Shown: positions 7,964 to 17,328 of the stretch, one piece after another
How positions within the stretch are numbered: position 1 is the first letter of the stretch
Layout: the number at the start of each line of letters is the position of its first letter
NCBI GenBank assembly: GCA_902796595.1
Contig: CADBPM010000006.1
Coordinates: 1-44,522, forward strand
Reading direction: 5' to 3'
DNA: 44,522 bases
From: an uncultured Lachnospiraceae bacterium
Lineage (GTDB): Bacteria > Bacillota > Clostridia > Lachnospirales > Lachnospiraceae
The notes under the pieces: generated by a model
Databases searched by the model: none
Told to the model about the DNA's origin: nothing
Seen by the model: only the letters and a program-made list of their open reading frames with translations
Position numbers and translations under genes: made by a program

Positions 7964-9826
7964 TCACTGTATTCCGGTTATCCAGCTGTACATTTCATCA
8001 TATTTTTCAGCAGATTTGCTCCAGCTGAAATCTATGGTCATTATATATTTTCTTAATTTATCCCAGTCATCTCCGTGGTTTCTGTAAAGGTCAACTGCAC
8101 GGTATACTGCATTTGAAAGGTCTGCAGCAGAGTAGTTGCTGAAAGTGAAGCCATTGCCTTCGCCGCCGCCGCAGTCTTTTATTGAATCTCTGAGACCGCC
8201 TGTTTCGCGCACGATAGGAACAGTACCATATCTGCAGGCTATCATCTGTGAAAGTCCGCAAGGCTCGGCTTTACTTGGCATAAGGAACATATCTGAACCT
8301 GCATAAACCTTATGGGAGAGTGCTTTATTATAGGTTATCATAGCTGAAACTCTGCCACGATACTGATTCTGCAACCAAAGGAAATAGTCCTCATAGCGTC
8401 TGTCGCCCTTGCCGAGTATGATCACCTGAAGGTTTGTGTTGTTGAGCAGACCTTCAAGGGAATCCATTACGATATCCATACCCTTGTGGGATACAAGTCT
8501 TGTAACGAGTGCAAGAAGAGGAGCATTGTCATCTGCATAAAGGTTGCCCATCTCCTGAAGTTCTCTCTTGTCCTTTAACTTGCCTGTTACATCGACAGGT
8601 GAGAAATTATTTGAAATCTCGCCGTCTGTTTCTGCATTGTAAACAGTAGTGTCAAGACCGTTCAAGATACCTCTTGTCTTCCATGCGTTCTTTGCGATTA
8701 TTTCTTCAAGTCCATGTGCAAATGATGCATCGTGAAGCTCGTTAGCGTAGGATTCACTGACAGTAGTAACGCAGTCGCTGCATTCGATAGCGCCCTTAAG
8801 CAGATTGATGCAGCCGTCATATTCAACGTATGCGCCTGCTTCTGGTGGGAGACCGAAGACATCACCAAGTATTGCAAGGTCATATTTACCCTGGTACTCT
8901 ATGTTGTGAATGGTAAAAATTGTCTTAAGGTCGTAGCGGTAGATGCAGGTATTATAAATAGGCACAAGTGCTGACTGCCAGTCGTTGGCATGTATTATGT
9001 CAGGCATAAATCCCGTGAAATAAATACTGTCCATTACAGCCTTGCTGAAAAAAGCATAACGTTCGCCATCATCATAAAAACCGTAAAGTGTATCACGACG
9101 GAAATAATATTCATTATCTATAAAATAGTAGGTAACGTTGTCTTTTTCAAGTGTGAAAAGACCGCAGTAGAGGTTTCTCCATGCAAGACCTACATTGTAA
9201 TTGCACAGATACTTAACCTCTGAACCGTAGCGTTCTATTATTTCTTTATAATATGGCATTATGACGCGCACATCATAATCACCTCTTTTTGCAAGAGCCT
9301 TTGGAAGGCTTCCAAGAACCTCGCCAAGTCCACCTGTAGCAGTGTATGGAAGTACTTCAGAGCCTACAAAAAGTATTTTTTTCACTGCCTTTGCGTTCTC
9401 TTCCTTTTTCTTTCTGCCTCTTTTTGCAGGAGCAGCGATTATATGATTTATTTGAGAAGAAGCAGAATTTACTTCTTTTTTTGTTGTCTTTATTGTACGG
9501 GTCGTCTTTTTCTTTACTTCTGTGGTGCTTTCTTTTTCAGAGTCTTCTTTTTTAGTTCTTTTTCTCACAGGCTTTTTTTCGTCTGTATTCTTTTCATCTG
9601 CTTTTTTAGGAGGGCGTCCCCTCTTTTTTGCTTTTTTTTCTTCTTTTACTTCCTCTACTTCTTTTACTTCTGTTTCAGGACTAACGACTTCTTTTTCCTC
9701 TGTTACAGCAGTTTCAATTTTTTCCGGAACCTTTGTTTCTATCTTTTCAACCTTTTTTGTTTCTATCTTTTCGGTGACCTTTGCTTCAATCTTATCTGGA
9801 ATTTTCTTGTCTTTCTTTTCTGGCAT
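7964..9826 (-). CDS. glgA: Glycogen synthase with a long charged N-terminal extension
   Basis: ADP-glucose:alpha-1,4-glucan glucosyltransferase (GT5), 620 aa. The catalytic part runs from about residue 148 (KKILFVGSEVLP) to the end, close to the usual ~475-480 aa. It shows HANDWQSAL, FTIHNIEYQG, LVTRLVSHKG and PSKAEPCGLSQM. The donor-loop motif, usually KTGGL, reads ATGGL here (Ala163 in place of Lys). Residues 1-147 are an added Lys/Glu/Thr-rich tail with four KIE-x-K-type repeats (about 11-41), an AT-hook-like KRGRPPKK (68-75) and a second KRGRKKK (135-141). The start at 9826 follows AAGGAGAG at 7 nt; an upstream in-frame ATG at 9859 lacks this site. Confidence 0.95.
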   Translation of the reverse strand: MPEKKDKKIPDKIEAKVTEKIETKKVEKIETKVPEKIETAVTEEKEVVSPETEVKEVEEVKEEKKAKKRGRPPKKADEKNTDEKKPVRKRTKKEDSEKESTTEVKKKTTRTIKTTKKEVNSASSQINHIIAAPAKRGRKKKEENAKAVKKILFVGSEVLPYTATGGLGEVLGSLPKALAKRGDYDVRVIMPYYKEIIERYGSEVKYLCNYNVGLAWRNLYCGLFTLEKDNVTYYFIDNEYYFRRDTLYGFYDDGERYAFFSKAVMDSIYFTGFMPDIIHANDWQSALVPIYNTCIYRYDLKTIFTIHNIEYQGKYDLAILGDVFGLPPEAGAYVEYDGCINLLKGAIECSDCVTTVSESYANELHDASFAHGLEEIIAKNAWKTRGILNGLDTTVYNAETDGEISNNFSPVDVTGKLKDKRELQEMGNLYADDNAPLLALVTRLVSHKGMDIVMDSLEGLLNNTNLQVIILGKGDRRYEDYFLWLQNQYRGRVSAMITYNKALSHKVYAGSDMFLMPSKAEPCGLSQMIACRYGTVPIVRETGGLRDSIKDCGGGEGNGFTFSNYSAADLSNAVYRAVDLYRNHGDDWDKLRKYIMTIDFSWSKSAEKYDEMYSWITGIQ

Positions 9827-9861
9827 ACAAACTCTCTCCTTAAGTAAAACATTTATCAAGA

Positions 9862-9889
9862 TGCCCCGGTTCCAAACAGAATCGGGGCA
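9862..9889. promoter_or_regulatory. Hairpin between glgD and glgA
   Basis: TGCCCCG (9862-9868) pairs with CGGGGCA (9883-9889), 14-nt loop, in the 75-bp gap between the two genes. On the operon strand it is followed by ATCTTGATAA, not by a T-tract, so it should not terminate. It may protect or process the mRNA, giving different levels of glgBCD and glgAP. That role is inferred. Confidence 0.45.
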
Positions 9890-9901
9890 AATTTTCTCTT
9901 A

Positions 9902-11020
9902 TCAGAGCACTTGTCCTTTATCGATAAAGAATGGATGTCCTTCACAACCGGAAAGATTTCTGCCACCTCTGATAACAACACGCTTATCGGCGATAATGTA
10001 GTTGGTGCTGGCACCTGTTTCAACAACACCATCCTGAAGTATGATAGAGTTCTTTACAACAGCGCCTTCAGCAACAGTACAGCCTCTGAAGATTATTGAA
10101 TTTTCGACAGTACCATTTATAACACATCCGTCTGCAATGATAGAATTCTTTACATCAGCATTCGTGCCGTATTTTGTTGAAGAAGAATCCTTTATCTTGG
10201 TATAAACCGGATAATTTGCTACATGGAAAAGGTCAGCTCTTACTTCTTCATTTAAGAGATCCATGTTTGCGTTGAAATATGAATTAAGTGAATCAAGTAT
10301 TGCAACATAGTTCTTAAATTCGTAACCCATGACTTTGAGCTTCTTAAGTCTTGGTCCGATTATATCGCGGGACAGAGAATTCTTGCTGTAGATCATGGAT
10401 TCATGCACAAGGCTCTTTAAGAGATTTGTGTTGAATACCCAGATATTCAGTGAGAAATTCTTGAAACCCGAAATCTCAGTCTGAACTGTGAGGTCGGTTA
10501 TCCTACCGTCACTGTTTACATCAAGGATACTGCTTGAACGATGTATGGTCTGAGTAGGGTTTATTGTCTTGTATACACCGGTAATATCTGCACCGCTCTG
10601 CTTGTGGAATTCGATGACTTCATCGAAAGGAACATTGCAGATGATATCGCTGTCACTCATTATTATATAGTCATCATCGCAGGCATCGATAAAATGTGTG
10701 CTGCTCTGAAGAGCTTCAAGTCTGTTTTCGTAAAGAGGGGTGTTTGAGCTGTCGCCAAAAGGTGAAAGTATTACGATACCACCATTTTTGCGCGCAAGAT
10801 CCCAGTCTTTACCTGTGCCGATATGCTTGGCAAGTGTCTGATATTTTGACTTGGTAATGACTCCGACATTTGTAATGCCGGCATTTACCATGTTTGAAAG
10901 AACAAAATCGATAAGTCTGTATCTGCAGCCGAAAGGAATAGAAGCCATAGTGCGGCCCTTTGTAAGCTGCGGTACATTTCTATCATGGATATTTGAAAAA
11001 ACTATACCTGTTGTGCTCAT
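9902..11020 (-). CDS. glgD: GlgD subunit of glucose-1-phosphate adenylyltransferase
   Basis: A 372-aa homologue of GlgC, known in Firmicutes as the partner that modulates the GlgC/GlgD ADP-glucose pyrophosphorylase. The N-terminal nucleotidyltransferase fold is recognisable (IPFGCRYRLIDFVLSNMVNAG, GTGKDWDLARKNGG), but the catalytic loop GGxGxRL of GlgC is replaced by SNIHDRNVPQLTKGRT, so it is likely poorly active or inactive alone. The C-terminal third has left-handed beta-helix hexad repeats (NSIIADGCVINGTVENSI). The gap to glgC is 38 bp and the start follows GAAGGGAG. Confidence 0.95.
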   Translation of the reverse strand: MSTTGIVFSNIHDRNVPQLTKGRTMASIPFGCRYRLIDFVLSNMVNAGITNVGVITKSKYQTLAKHIGTGKDWDLARKNGGIVILSPFGDSSNTPLYENRLEALQSSTHFIDACDDDYIIMSDSDIICNVPFDEVIEFHKQSGADITGVYKTINPTQTIHRSSSILDVNSDGRITDLTVQTEISGFKNFSLNIWVFNTNLLKSLVHESMIYSKNSLSRDIIGPRLKKLKVMGYEFKNYVAILDSLNSYFNANMDLLNEEVRADLFHVANYPVYTKIKDSSSTKYGTNADVKNSIIADGCVINGTVENSIIFRGCTVAEGAVVKNSIILQDGVVETGASTNYIIADKRVVIRGGRNLSGCEGHPFFIDKGQVL

Positions 11021-11058
11021 AAAACGTAGCGCTCCCTTCTAAGGTCCATCTTTGACTT

Positions 11059-12246
11059 TTACTTATTTTCTTCTAACATTTCGCCTGCTTCAACAACTGC
11101 CTTATCGCTCACTGTGAGGTGAGAACCGATAACTGCTATGCCCTTGGCACTATCTTTACTTTCACCGATCTTTGCATTCTTGCCTATTGTGGCAGAAGAG
11201 TCGATAATTGAATAATTAATCTCTGTGCCGGCACCGATTCTGCAGCCAGGCATGATAACTGCATCCTTTACAACTGCGCCCTTTTCTACTCTGACACTCT
11301 GGAATATTACTGAATTGATAACGCTGCCAAGGATGTCACAGCCCTCTGATATGATAGAATTCTTTACAGTTGCCTCAGCACTTACATACTGAGGATGTTC
11401 CGGAACATGCTTGAAGTAGATCTTCCAGTCAGGGTCGCTTAAGTCGAGTGCAGGATTTTCGCCAAGAAGATCCATGTGTGCTTCCCAGAGTGACTGAATA
11501 GTACCTACATCCTTCCAATATCCCTTGAATGGATAAGCGTAAAGACTAAGACCATCGTCTATCATCTTTGGGATGATGTTCTTACCGAAGTCATTTGAAC
11601 TCTTTGGATCGGCCTCATCTTCTTTGAGGTATTTTTCAAGGGTATCTTTGTTGAAAATATAGATACCCATTGAAGCCTTTGTACTCTTTGGCTGCTTTGG
11701 TTTTTCTTCGAACTCGACGATCTTTTCATTTTCATCTGTGTTCATGATACCAAAACGGCTTGCTTCCTTAAGCGTTACATTGAGGACGGCGATAGTGGCA
11801 TCTGCGCCTCTTTCTTTGTGAAATTCAAGCATCTTGTTGTAGTCCATCTTATAGATATGGTCGCCTGAAAGCACGATAACATATTCAGGGTCATATCTGT
11901 CTATAAAGTGGAGATTCTGGTAAATGGCATTTGCTGTGCCCTTGTACCAATCGCCGCCCTTACTTTTCTGGTAAGGTGGAAGGATATGAACACCACCATA
12001 ATTACGGTCGAGATCCCAAGAGGAACCCGTACCGATGTAATCATTGAGATCAAGTGGCTGATACTGGGTAAGAACACCTACAGTATCTATGCCTGAGTTT
12101 ACACAGTTTGAAAGTGGAAAATCAATTATGCGGTATTTACCGCCGAAGAATACAGCTGGTTTAGCAAGCTTTTTGGTAAGTGTGTAAAGACGGCTCCCCT
12201 GACCGCCGGCCAAAAGCATTGCTACGCATTCCTTCTTTCTTAGCAT
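11059..12246 (-). CDS. glgC: Glucose-1-phosphate adenylyltransferase, catalytic subunit
   Basis: GlgC makes ADP-glucose and PPi from ATP and glucose-1-phosphate, the committed step of glycogen synthesis. The 395-aa protein carries the intact active-site loop [20 protein letters not shown], then [58 protein letters not shown] and KGYWKDVGT, ending in a beta-helix domain. The ATG at 12246 is preceded by GGAGG at 9 nt. It sits 34 bp after glgB and 38 bp before glgD, consistent with co-translation of a GlgC/GlgD heteromer. Confidence 0.97.
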   Translation of the reverse strand: MLRKKECVAMLLAGGQGSRLYTLTKKLAKPAVFFGGKYRIIDFPLSNCVNSGIDTVGVLTQYQPLDLNDYIGTGSSWDLDRNYGGVHILPPYQKSKGGDWYKGTANAIYQNLHFIDRYDPEYVIVLSGDHIYKMDYNKMLEFHKERGADATIAVLNVTLKEASRFGIMNTDENEKIVEFEEKPKQPKSTKASMGIYIFNKDTLEKYLKEDEADPKSSNDFGKNIIPKMIDDGLSLYAYPFKGYWKDVGTIQSLWEAHMDLLGENPALDLSDPDWKIYFKHVPEHPQYVSAEATVKNSIISEGCDILGSVINSVIFQSVRVEKGAVVKDAVIMPGCRIGAGTEINYSIIDSSATIGKNAKIGESKDSAKGIAVIGSHLTVSDKAVVEAGEMLEENK

Positions 12247-12280
12247 GTTATAAATCCTCCAATAAAATATATTTCTGCTT

Positions 12281-14332
12281 TTATCTTTTATGTCTGTTAT
12301 GTCTCTTGTGACGCCCTGACTTTTCGGTCACTGTAACTTTGATATCCTTAACAGGGCTTGCATTTGTTTCTACCTCTGTGTCTGTGTCTGTTTCAACCTC
12401 AGGGCTTACTTTCTTTGTTTCGCTTACAGGAGGTTCCTTTACAGCCTTGAGGACAATAGCACCGAGAGGTGGGAGAGTGAGCGACAGGAATTGATCTTCG
12501 CCGTTCATAGCACCATCTCTTGTTTCGAGTCTGCCAGAGTTCTTTACGCCGCTGCCACCGTACTTTTCATCATCACTGTTGAAGATTTCGGTGTAGGCAC
12601 ACTTGCAAGGGACACCAACCTGATAGTCATTGCGGAGTACAGGAGCAAAATTCACAACGAATATAAGCTCTGTGCCATCCTTTGCAATTCTTCTGTAGGA
12701 AACTATGTTATGATCTGCATCGTCTGCATTTATCCATTTGAAACCGTCCCAACCGTCATCCTGTTCCCACATACAAGGGTTATCCAGGTAGAAATGATTG
12801 AGGTCTCTGGTGAAAGACTGGAGGTTTCTGTGAGTTTCATACTGGAGCAGCATCCAGTCGAGCTCACCTGCAAATTGCCATTCAGAGAACTGACCGAATT
12901 CATTTCCCATGAACATGAGCTTCTTGCCAGGCTGACTTATCATATAGGTTAAGAATCCACGCATTCCTGCAAACTTCTGCTCGTATTCGCCAGGCATCTT
13001 ATCAATAAGAGATTTCTTGCCATATACAACTTCATCATGCGAGATAGGAAGTACATAGTTTTCTGAGAAGGCATACATTAACGGGAAGGTAAGCTTTCCA
13101 TGATTGCCTTTTCTAAAAAGCGGGTCTGTGCAGATGTAGTCGAGAGTATCGTTCATCCAGCCCATGTTCCACTTATAATGGAAACCAAGTCCGCCGACTT
13201 CAGGTGGCCTTGTTACAAGCGGCCACGCTGTGGATTCCTCTGCGATCATTACTGCCTGTGGAGCTTCAACGCCTACAGCGTGATTTAACTTCTGAAGAAA
13301 AGCTATTGCCTGTGTGTTTTCCTTGCCGCCCTTTTCGTTCGGTCTCCATTCGCCGTCCTGTTTGCCATAATCAAGGTAGAGCATGGCGGCTACTGCATCA
13401 ACTCTGAGACCGTCAATGTGGTATTCCTTTAAGAGCATCATTGCACTAGAAGTAAGGAATGACTGTATTTCAGCTCTGCCGAAGTTGAATATGAGAGTGC
13501 CCCATTCCTTGTGCTCGCGCTTTAAAGGATCCGGGTCTTCATAAAGGAAGGAACCATCAAATCTTGCAAGTGCGAAATCATCCTTTGGAAAATGAGCAGG
13601 TACCCAGTCGGCAAGGACGCCTATGCCTGCCTTGTGTGCTTCATTTACAAAGTACATGAAATCTGCCGGAGTACCGAAACGTGAGGTAATCGAAAAATAT
13701 CCTGTAACCTGATAACCCCATGAAGCATCAAGAGGATACTCAGTAATAGGCATGAGCTCGATGTGAGTATATCCCATGCTTTTTACATAAGGAATAAGCT
13801 CTTCTGCCATCTTGCGGTAACTAAAATAATTTCCGTCTGTGAACCGTTTCCATGACCCTAAATGCACCTCGTAGATGTTAAGAGGTCTGTTCATAAGACC
13901 GCCCTGACTTGCTTCTGCCTTGTACCATGCATCATCGGACCAAGAGAAGCAATCATCTATCCAATAGATCTTAGATGCCGTCTTGCCGTTGGTCTCACTA
14001 TGGAAAGCGTAAGGATCGGCCTTTAAGTGCACGCTGTCATCCTGATGGACAATAGCAAATTTGTAGGCCATATATTCCGGAACATCTGGAATAAATCTTT
14101 CCCATATACCATCTGCTATGCGCTCGCATGGATCTGCGCCTGAATCCCAGTTGTTCACATCGCATACAACTGAAACAGCCTTTGCAGATGGTGCCCACAC
14201 CCTGAATATGGCACCGCTCTTACCATCCCTTTCAGTCTTGTGTGCACCAAAAAAACGGTATGCGTAATAATTTTCTCCCTGGTGGAAAAGCTCCAGGGCT
14301 TTTTCTTTGTCATACTTAGGGTCTTCTGCCAT
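12281..14332 (-). CDS. glgB: 1,4-alpha-glucan branching enzyme with a charged C-terminal tail
   Basis: A 683-aa GH13 branching enzyme that forms alpha-1,6 branches in glycogen. It has an N-terminal CBM48 domain (about residues 20-115) and a TIM barrel with the conserved regions [28 protein letters not shown] (nucleophile Asp), [10 protein letters not shown] (acid/base Glu) and [15 protein letters not shown]. The typical end of the family, [10 protein letters not shown], is followed here by about 50 extra residues ([18 protein letters not shown]..., finishing [11 protein letters not shown]), acidic then strongly basic. It is the first gene of the glg operon, driven by the promoter at 14436-14464. 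Confidence 0.97.
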   Translation of the reverse strand: MAEDPKYDKEKALELFHQGENYYAYRFFGAHKTERDGKSGAIFRVWAPSAKAVSVVCDVNNWDSGADPCERIADGIWERFIPDVPEYMAYKFAIVHQDDSVHLKADPYAFHSETNGKTASKIYWIDDCFSWSDDAWYKAEASQGGLMNRPLNIYEVHLGSWKRFTDGNYFSYRKMAEELIPYVKSMGYTHIELMPITEYPLDASWGYQVTGYFSITSRFGTPADFMYFVNEAHKAGIGVLADWVPAHFPKDDFALARFDGSFLYEDPDPLKREHKEWGTLIFNFGRAEIQSFLTSSAMMLLKEYHIDGLRVDAVAAMLYLDYGKQDGEWRPNEKGGKENTQAIAFLQKLNHAVGVEAPQAVMIAEESTAWPLVTRPPEVGGLGFHYKWNMGWMNDTLDYICTDPLFRKGNHGKLTFPLMYAFSENYVLPISHDEVVYGKKSLIDKMPGEYEQKFAGMRGFLTYMISQPGKKLMFMGNEFGQFSEWQFAGELDWMLLQYETHRNLQSFTRDLNHFYLDNPCMWEQDDGWDGFKWINADDADHNIVSYRRIAKDGTELIFVVNFAPVLRNDYQVGVPCKCAYTEIFNSDDEKYGGSGVKNSGRLETRDGAMNGEDQFLSLTLPPLGAIVLKAVKEPPVSETKKVSPEVETDTDTEVETNASPVKDIKVTVTEKSGRHKRHNRHKR

Positions 14333-14353
14333 AGATTCTTAACCTCGTTCACA

Positions 14354-14382
14354 TTGAAAATTATTCTGTCCTAAACTATAAT
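14354..14382 (+). promoter_or_regulatory. Candidate dnaX promoter inside the glgB leader
   Basis: TTGAAA (14354-14359), 17-bp spacer, TATAAT (14377-14382), close to sigma-A consensus. It implies a leader of about 280 nt before dnaX. It lies downstream of the predicted glgB start site, within the region transcribed as the glgB 5' leader, so the two transcripts would be complementary over about 40 bp. Confidence 0.6.
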
Positions 14383-14435
14383 AGTTAGAGTATAAATATG
14401 GGACAGTTCACAAACATACTCCCATTGTTATATTA

Positions 14436-14464
14436 AGTATAGCTTTATAAACCTTAAATTACAA
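14436..14464 (-). promoter_or_regulatory. Candidate promoter of the glycogen operon
   Basis: On the minus strand TTGTAA (14464-14459), 17-bp spacer, TATACT (14441-14436). The predicted start near 14429 gives a leader of about 97 nt before glgB. No clear catabolite-responsive element was seen next to it. Confidence 0.6.
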
Positions 14465-14666
14465 TAGGAAAACTAAGAAAATTTAAAGTTTTATCCATAA
14501 TTTTCACTTATGCCATTTCATAACTATAAAAATAGTATAAGCATAACTTTGCAAAAAACAATATATTTTTAAATAGAATTAAGAAAAATAATGATGACTG
14601 GATGAAAAAAACAGGAAAATAACCTTTGGAACCGGCATCATCATGAGATATTCTGAAAGGAAAGAC

Positions 14667-16247
14667 ATGTCATATACAGCATTATACAGAAAATTCAGAC
14701 CTGCAACATTTGATGATGTAAAGGGACAGGACGAGACAGTCACTATTCTTAAAAATCAGATAATGGGTGAAAGGATAGGACACGCATATATTTTTACCGG
14801 TACAAGAGGTACAGGTAAGACAAGCAGTGCAAAGATCTTTGCAAGAGCAGTGAACTGCGAACATCCGGTAAACGGAAGTCCATGTGGGGAGTGCGCTTCC
14901 TGCAAGGCTCTTGTCGCATCCAATTCCATGAATGTGATCGAGATCGATGCCGCAAGCAACAACAGTGTAGATAATATAAGAAGTATTATCGAAGATGTAC
15001 AGTATCCGCCGGCTTCAGGAAAATATAAGGTTTATATAATCGATGAGGTTCACATGCTTTCGGGAAGTGCCTTCAATGCACTCCTTAAAACGCTCGAGGA
15101 ACCACCGGAATATGTGATATTTATACTTGCGACAACAGAGATACAAAAGGTTCCTCTTACTATCCTTTCAAGATGCCAGAGATATGATTTTCACAGGATA
15201 TCGCTTGAAACGATAACAGCAAGGCTTGCAAGCCTTATGGAAAAAGAGGGTATACAATATGAAGAAAAAGCATTGAATTTTATCGCAAGAAAGGGCGACG
15301 GTTCTATGAGAGATTCCCTTTCCTTGCTTGACGAGTGCATTTCCTTTTACTTTGGAGAGCCTCTTACGTATGAACATACTCTCGAAGTGCTCGGGGCTGT
15401 GGATACGGATACCTTTACAAGCCTTTTTAAGGGTATAGCCGCCCATGATGTGCCTGCCTGTCTTGATGTTTCAGAGAAAATATCTGTGCAGGGTATGGAC
15501 CTTACCCAGTTTGTGGCGGACTTTATATGGTTTTTAAGAAACCTCCTTCTCATAAAGGCATCCCCTGATGCCACCGACAGGGTAGAAGTTTCGGAGTCGG
15601 ACCTTGAAGTTATGAAAAATACTGCAAACGAGACCAGTGAGGAAATTCTTTTCAGGCTTATAAATATATTTGCAAAGCTTTCGGCAGATCTTAAATATTC
15701 GACAAGCAAAAGGGTGCTCTTTGAAACAGCTCTTATAAAGATATGCCATCCTGAAAGCGAAAAGACTTATGAAGCGCTTGTGGACAGGGTAAGTGCACTC
15801 GAAAAGAAGATCGAAGAGGGAAATTTCAACCTGAATGTAAGCCCGGCAAGAAAGGCTAAGGCAGAGGCAGTACCCAAAAAGAAGGAAGACGTGGTGAGAG
15901 TGCCGATAAGTGTCGATGAAAAGACCATGGATGCCGCGATCATGACTGTGTTCAAGGAGACAATGCCTGATGGGCTCCAGCGTGCGATGATCGATTCTGC
16001 AAAGCTCCATTATGATAAGGAAACAGGGATGGTTGTTGTCGGGGTCAAGGACAAGCTTGACAAGGAGCTGTTTGATAAAAATGATAAGATAAATGATGAG
16101 ATAAAAGAAAAGATCGCGTCCATGATCGGAAATGATAAGGTAAGGATCAACTACACTGTTGATAAAATTCTTGCGGGAGATGATGACGAGTTTATCAGAG
16201 GCACTAATTTTATCGAACCTTCTTTAATAAGAAATATTGATGAATAA
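14667..16247 (+). CDS. dnaX: DNA polymerase III gamma/tau subunit
   Basis: The clamp-loader ATPase of the replisome, 526 aa. It shows the Walker A box GTRGTGKTSSAK, a zinc-binding cysteine cluster (C-x8-C-x2-C-x2-C in the CEHPVNGSPCGECASCK region), Walker B VYIIDEVHML, sensor 1 TTEIQK and the arginine-finger motif LSRCQRYDF. Domain III and a short lysine/glutamate-rich tail follow. The start at 14667 was preferred because GAAAGGAAAG lies just upstream; the in-frame ATG at 14643 has no such site. It heads a run of six plus-strand genes up to 20333. No programmed frameshift slippery site for a separate gamma form was looked for systematically. Confidence 0.96.
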   Translation: MSYTALYRKFRPATFDDVKGQDETVTILKNQIMGERIGHAYIFTGTRGTGKTSSAKIFARAVNCEHPVNGSPCGECASCKALVASNSMNVIEIDAASNNSVDNIRSIIEDVQYPPASGKYKVYIIDEVHMLSGSAFNALLKTLEEPPEYVIFILATTEIQKVPLTILSRCQRYDFHRISLETITARLASLMEKEGIQYEEKALNFIARKGDGSMRDSLSLLDECISFYFGEPLTYEHTLEVLGAVDTDTFTSLFKGIAAHDVPACLDVSEKISVQGMDLTQFVADFIWFLRNLLLIKASPDATDRVEVSESDLEVMKNTANETSEEILFRLINIFAKLSADLKYSTSKRVLFETALIKICHPESEKTYEALVDRVSALEKKIEEGNFNLNVSPARKAKAEAVPKKKEDVVRVPISVDEKTMDAAIMTVFKETMPDGLQRAMIDSAKLHYDKETGMVVVGVKDKLDKELFDKNDKINDEIKEKIASMIGNDKVRINYTVDKILAGDDDEFIRGTNFIEPSLIRNIDE

Positions 16248-16257
16248 AGGTCTTGTA

Positions 16258-16287
16258 TTGACAAAAGTATGCAGCATGGGGTAAAAT
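16258..16287 (+). promoter_or_regulatory. Internal promoter for ybaB-recR and following genes
   Basis: TTGACA (16258-16263), 18-bp spacer, TAAAAT (16282-16287), in the 107-bp gap after dnaX. A small dyad, TCGCG (16299-16303) / CGCGA (16310-16314), follows in the predicted leader. It would let ybaB-recR and the three downstream genes be transcribed apart from dnaX. Confidence 0.65.
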
Positions 16288-16354
16288 GCTGAATAGGTTC
16301 GCGCATTGACGCGACAGGCAGAAGAAAACAAGACTGAAAAGGGGAACCATAAAT

Positions 16355-16708
16355 ATGGCAAGAAGAGGTAATTTTTCCGGTGGTATGCCGGGCGGAATGA
16401 GCAACATAATGAAGCAGGCACAGCGCATTCAGCGCCAGATGGAAGAGAAACAGGAAGAACTTCAGAATACAGAGTTCACTGCAGAAGCTGGCGGCGGTGT
16501 TGTTTCAGTTACAATGAATGGTAAGAGAGAGATCCTTAAATTCCACATCTCAAAGGAAGCTGTTGATCCTGAGGATGTTGAAACACTTGAAGATCTTGTT
16601 AGTGCTGCAGTAAGCGCATGTCTTAAGAAGATTGAAGAAGAAGGCGCTTCAGCTATGGATTCTATTACCGGCGGTGTTAATGCAGGCATCGGAGGGTTTC
16701 CTTTCTAA
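16355..16708 (+). CDS. ybaB: YbaB/EbfC nucleoid-associated protein
   Basis: A 117-aa member of the YbaB/EbfC family of small dimeric DNA-binding proteins, normally encoded between dnaX and recR, as here. Visible are the helix MKQAQRIQRQMEEKQEELQ, the beta hairpin TAEAGGGVVSVTMNGKREIL and the C-terminal helix DLVSAAVSACLKKIEEEG. The N-terminus is Gly/Arg-rich (ARRGNFSGGMPGGMSN). AAGGGGA precedes the ATG. Its stop overlaps the recR start (TAATG). Confidence 0.95.
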   Translation: MARRGNFSGGMPGGMSNIMKQAQRIQRQMEEKQEELQNTEFTAEAGGGVVSVTMNGKREILKFHISKEAVDPEDVETLEDLVSAAVSACLKKIEEEGASAMDSITGGVNAGIGGFPF

Positions 16709-17307
16709 TGGATTACTATAGCAGGCAGATATCCAATCTTATAGAGGAATTGAGTAAGCTTCCCGGAATTGGCGTAAAGTCAGCCGGGAGGCTTGCTTTT
16801 CATATAATCGGAATGTCTTCTGAAAATGTAAATGCTCTGGCAGACGCCATTCGCGACGCAAAAGCGAATGTGCACTACTGTAAGGAGTGCTTTACTCTTA
16901 CAGATACAGATATATGTCCGATCTGCGCAGATGATAAAAGAGACCATTCTACTATTATGGTCGTTGAAAATGTTCAGGATCTTGCCGCCTATGAGAAAAC
17001 AGGCAAATATGAAGGAGTATATCATGTCCTTCATGGCGTTATCTCGCCTATGGCAGGTACAGGTCCTTCGGATATCAGATTAAAAGAGCTTGTAAAGAGA
17101 CTTGAAAAAGAAGATATAAAAGAAGTGATAATAGCAACCGGAAGTTCCCTTGAAGGGGAAACTACGGCGATGTATATAAGCAAGCTGATAAAACCTACAG
17201 GAATAAAGGTTACAAGGATAGCAAGCGGTGTTCCTGTTGGCGGTGATCTTGAAAATATAGATGAGATCACGCTTCTTCGTGCGTTGGAAGGAAGAATAAT
17301 CATTTAA
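16708..17307 (+). CDS. recR: Recombination protein RecR
   Basis: A 199-aa recombination mediator that works with RecO in loading RecA at gaps. In order: helix-hairpin-helix (ELSKLPGIGVKSAGRLAFHI), C4 zinc finger (CKECFTLTDTDICPIC), Toprim domain (IMVVENVQDLAAYEKTGKY, then YHVLHGVISPMAGTGP) and a Walker-B-like C-terminal region. Full family length. The start overlaps the ybaB stop by one base, so translation is probably coupled. Confidence 0.97.
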   Translation: MDYYSRQISNLIEELSKLPGIGVKSAGRLAFHIIGMSSENVNALADAIRDAKANVHYCKECFTLTDTDICPICADDKRDHSTIMVVENVQDLAAYEKTGKYEGVYHVLHGVISPMAGTGPSDIRLKELVKRLEKEDIKEVIIATGSSLEGETTAMYISKLIKPTGIKVTRIASGVPVGGDLENIDEITLLRALEGRIII

Positions 17308-17328
17308 GATACCATTGGGGGACAGGTT

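Larger units (their letters stand above)
14333..14666. other. AT-rich divergent intergenic region between glgB and dnaX
   Basis: A 334-bp region without a gene. It holds the glgB promoter (14436-14464, minus) and a dnaX promoter candidate (14354-14382, plus). Between 14440 and 14600 the sequence is very AT-rich (for example the stretch 14550-14595), with other possible -10 boxes. No 4.5S RNA, tRNA or riboswitch was recognised. Confidence 0.6.

Noticed and set aside
9443..10001. Plus-strand frames rich in Phe/Ser/Leu (9443-9847 and 9522-10001) that look like membrane proteins
   Set aside because: They are the mirror of the Lys/Glu-rich GlgA tail. Complementing AAG/GAA codons gives CTT/TTC, which mimics a hydrophobic protein.
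14400..14666. Possible 4.5S (SRP) RNA upstream of dnaX, as in Bacillus
   Set aside because: The region is AT-rich with no GGAA/GNAR-type SRP hairpin, so no RNA gene can be supported.
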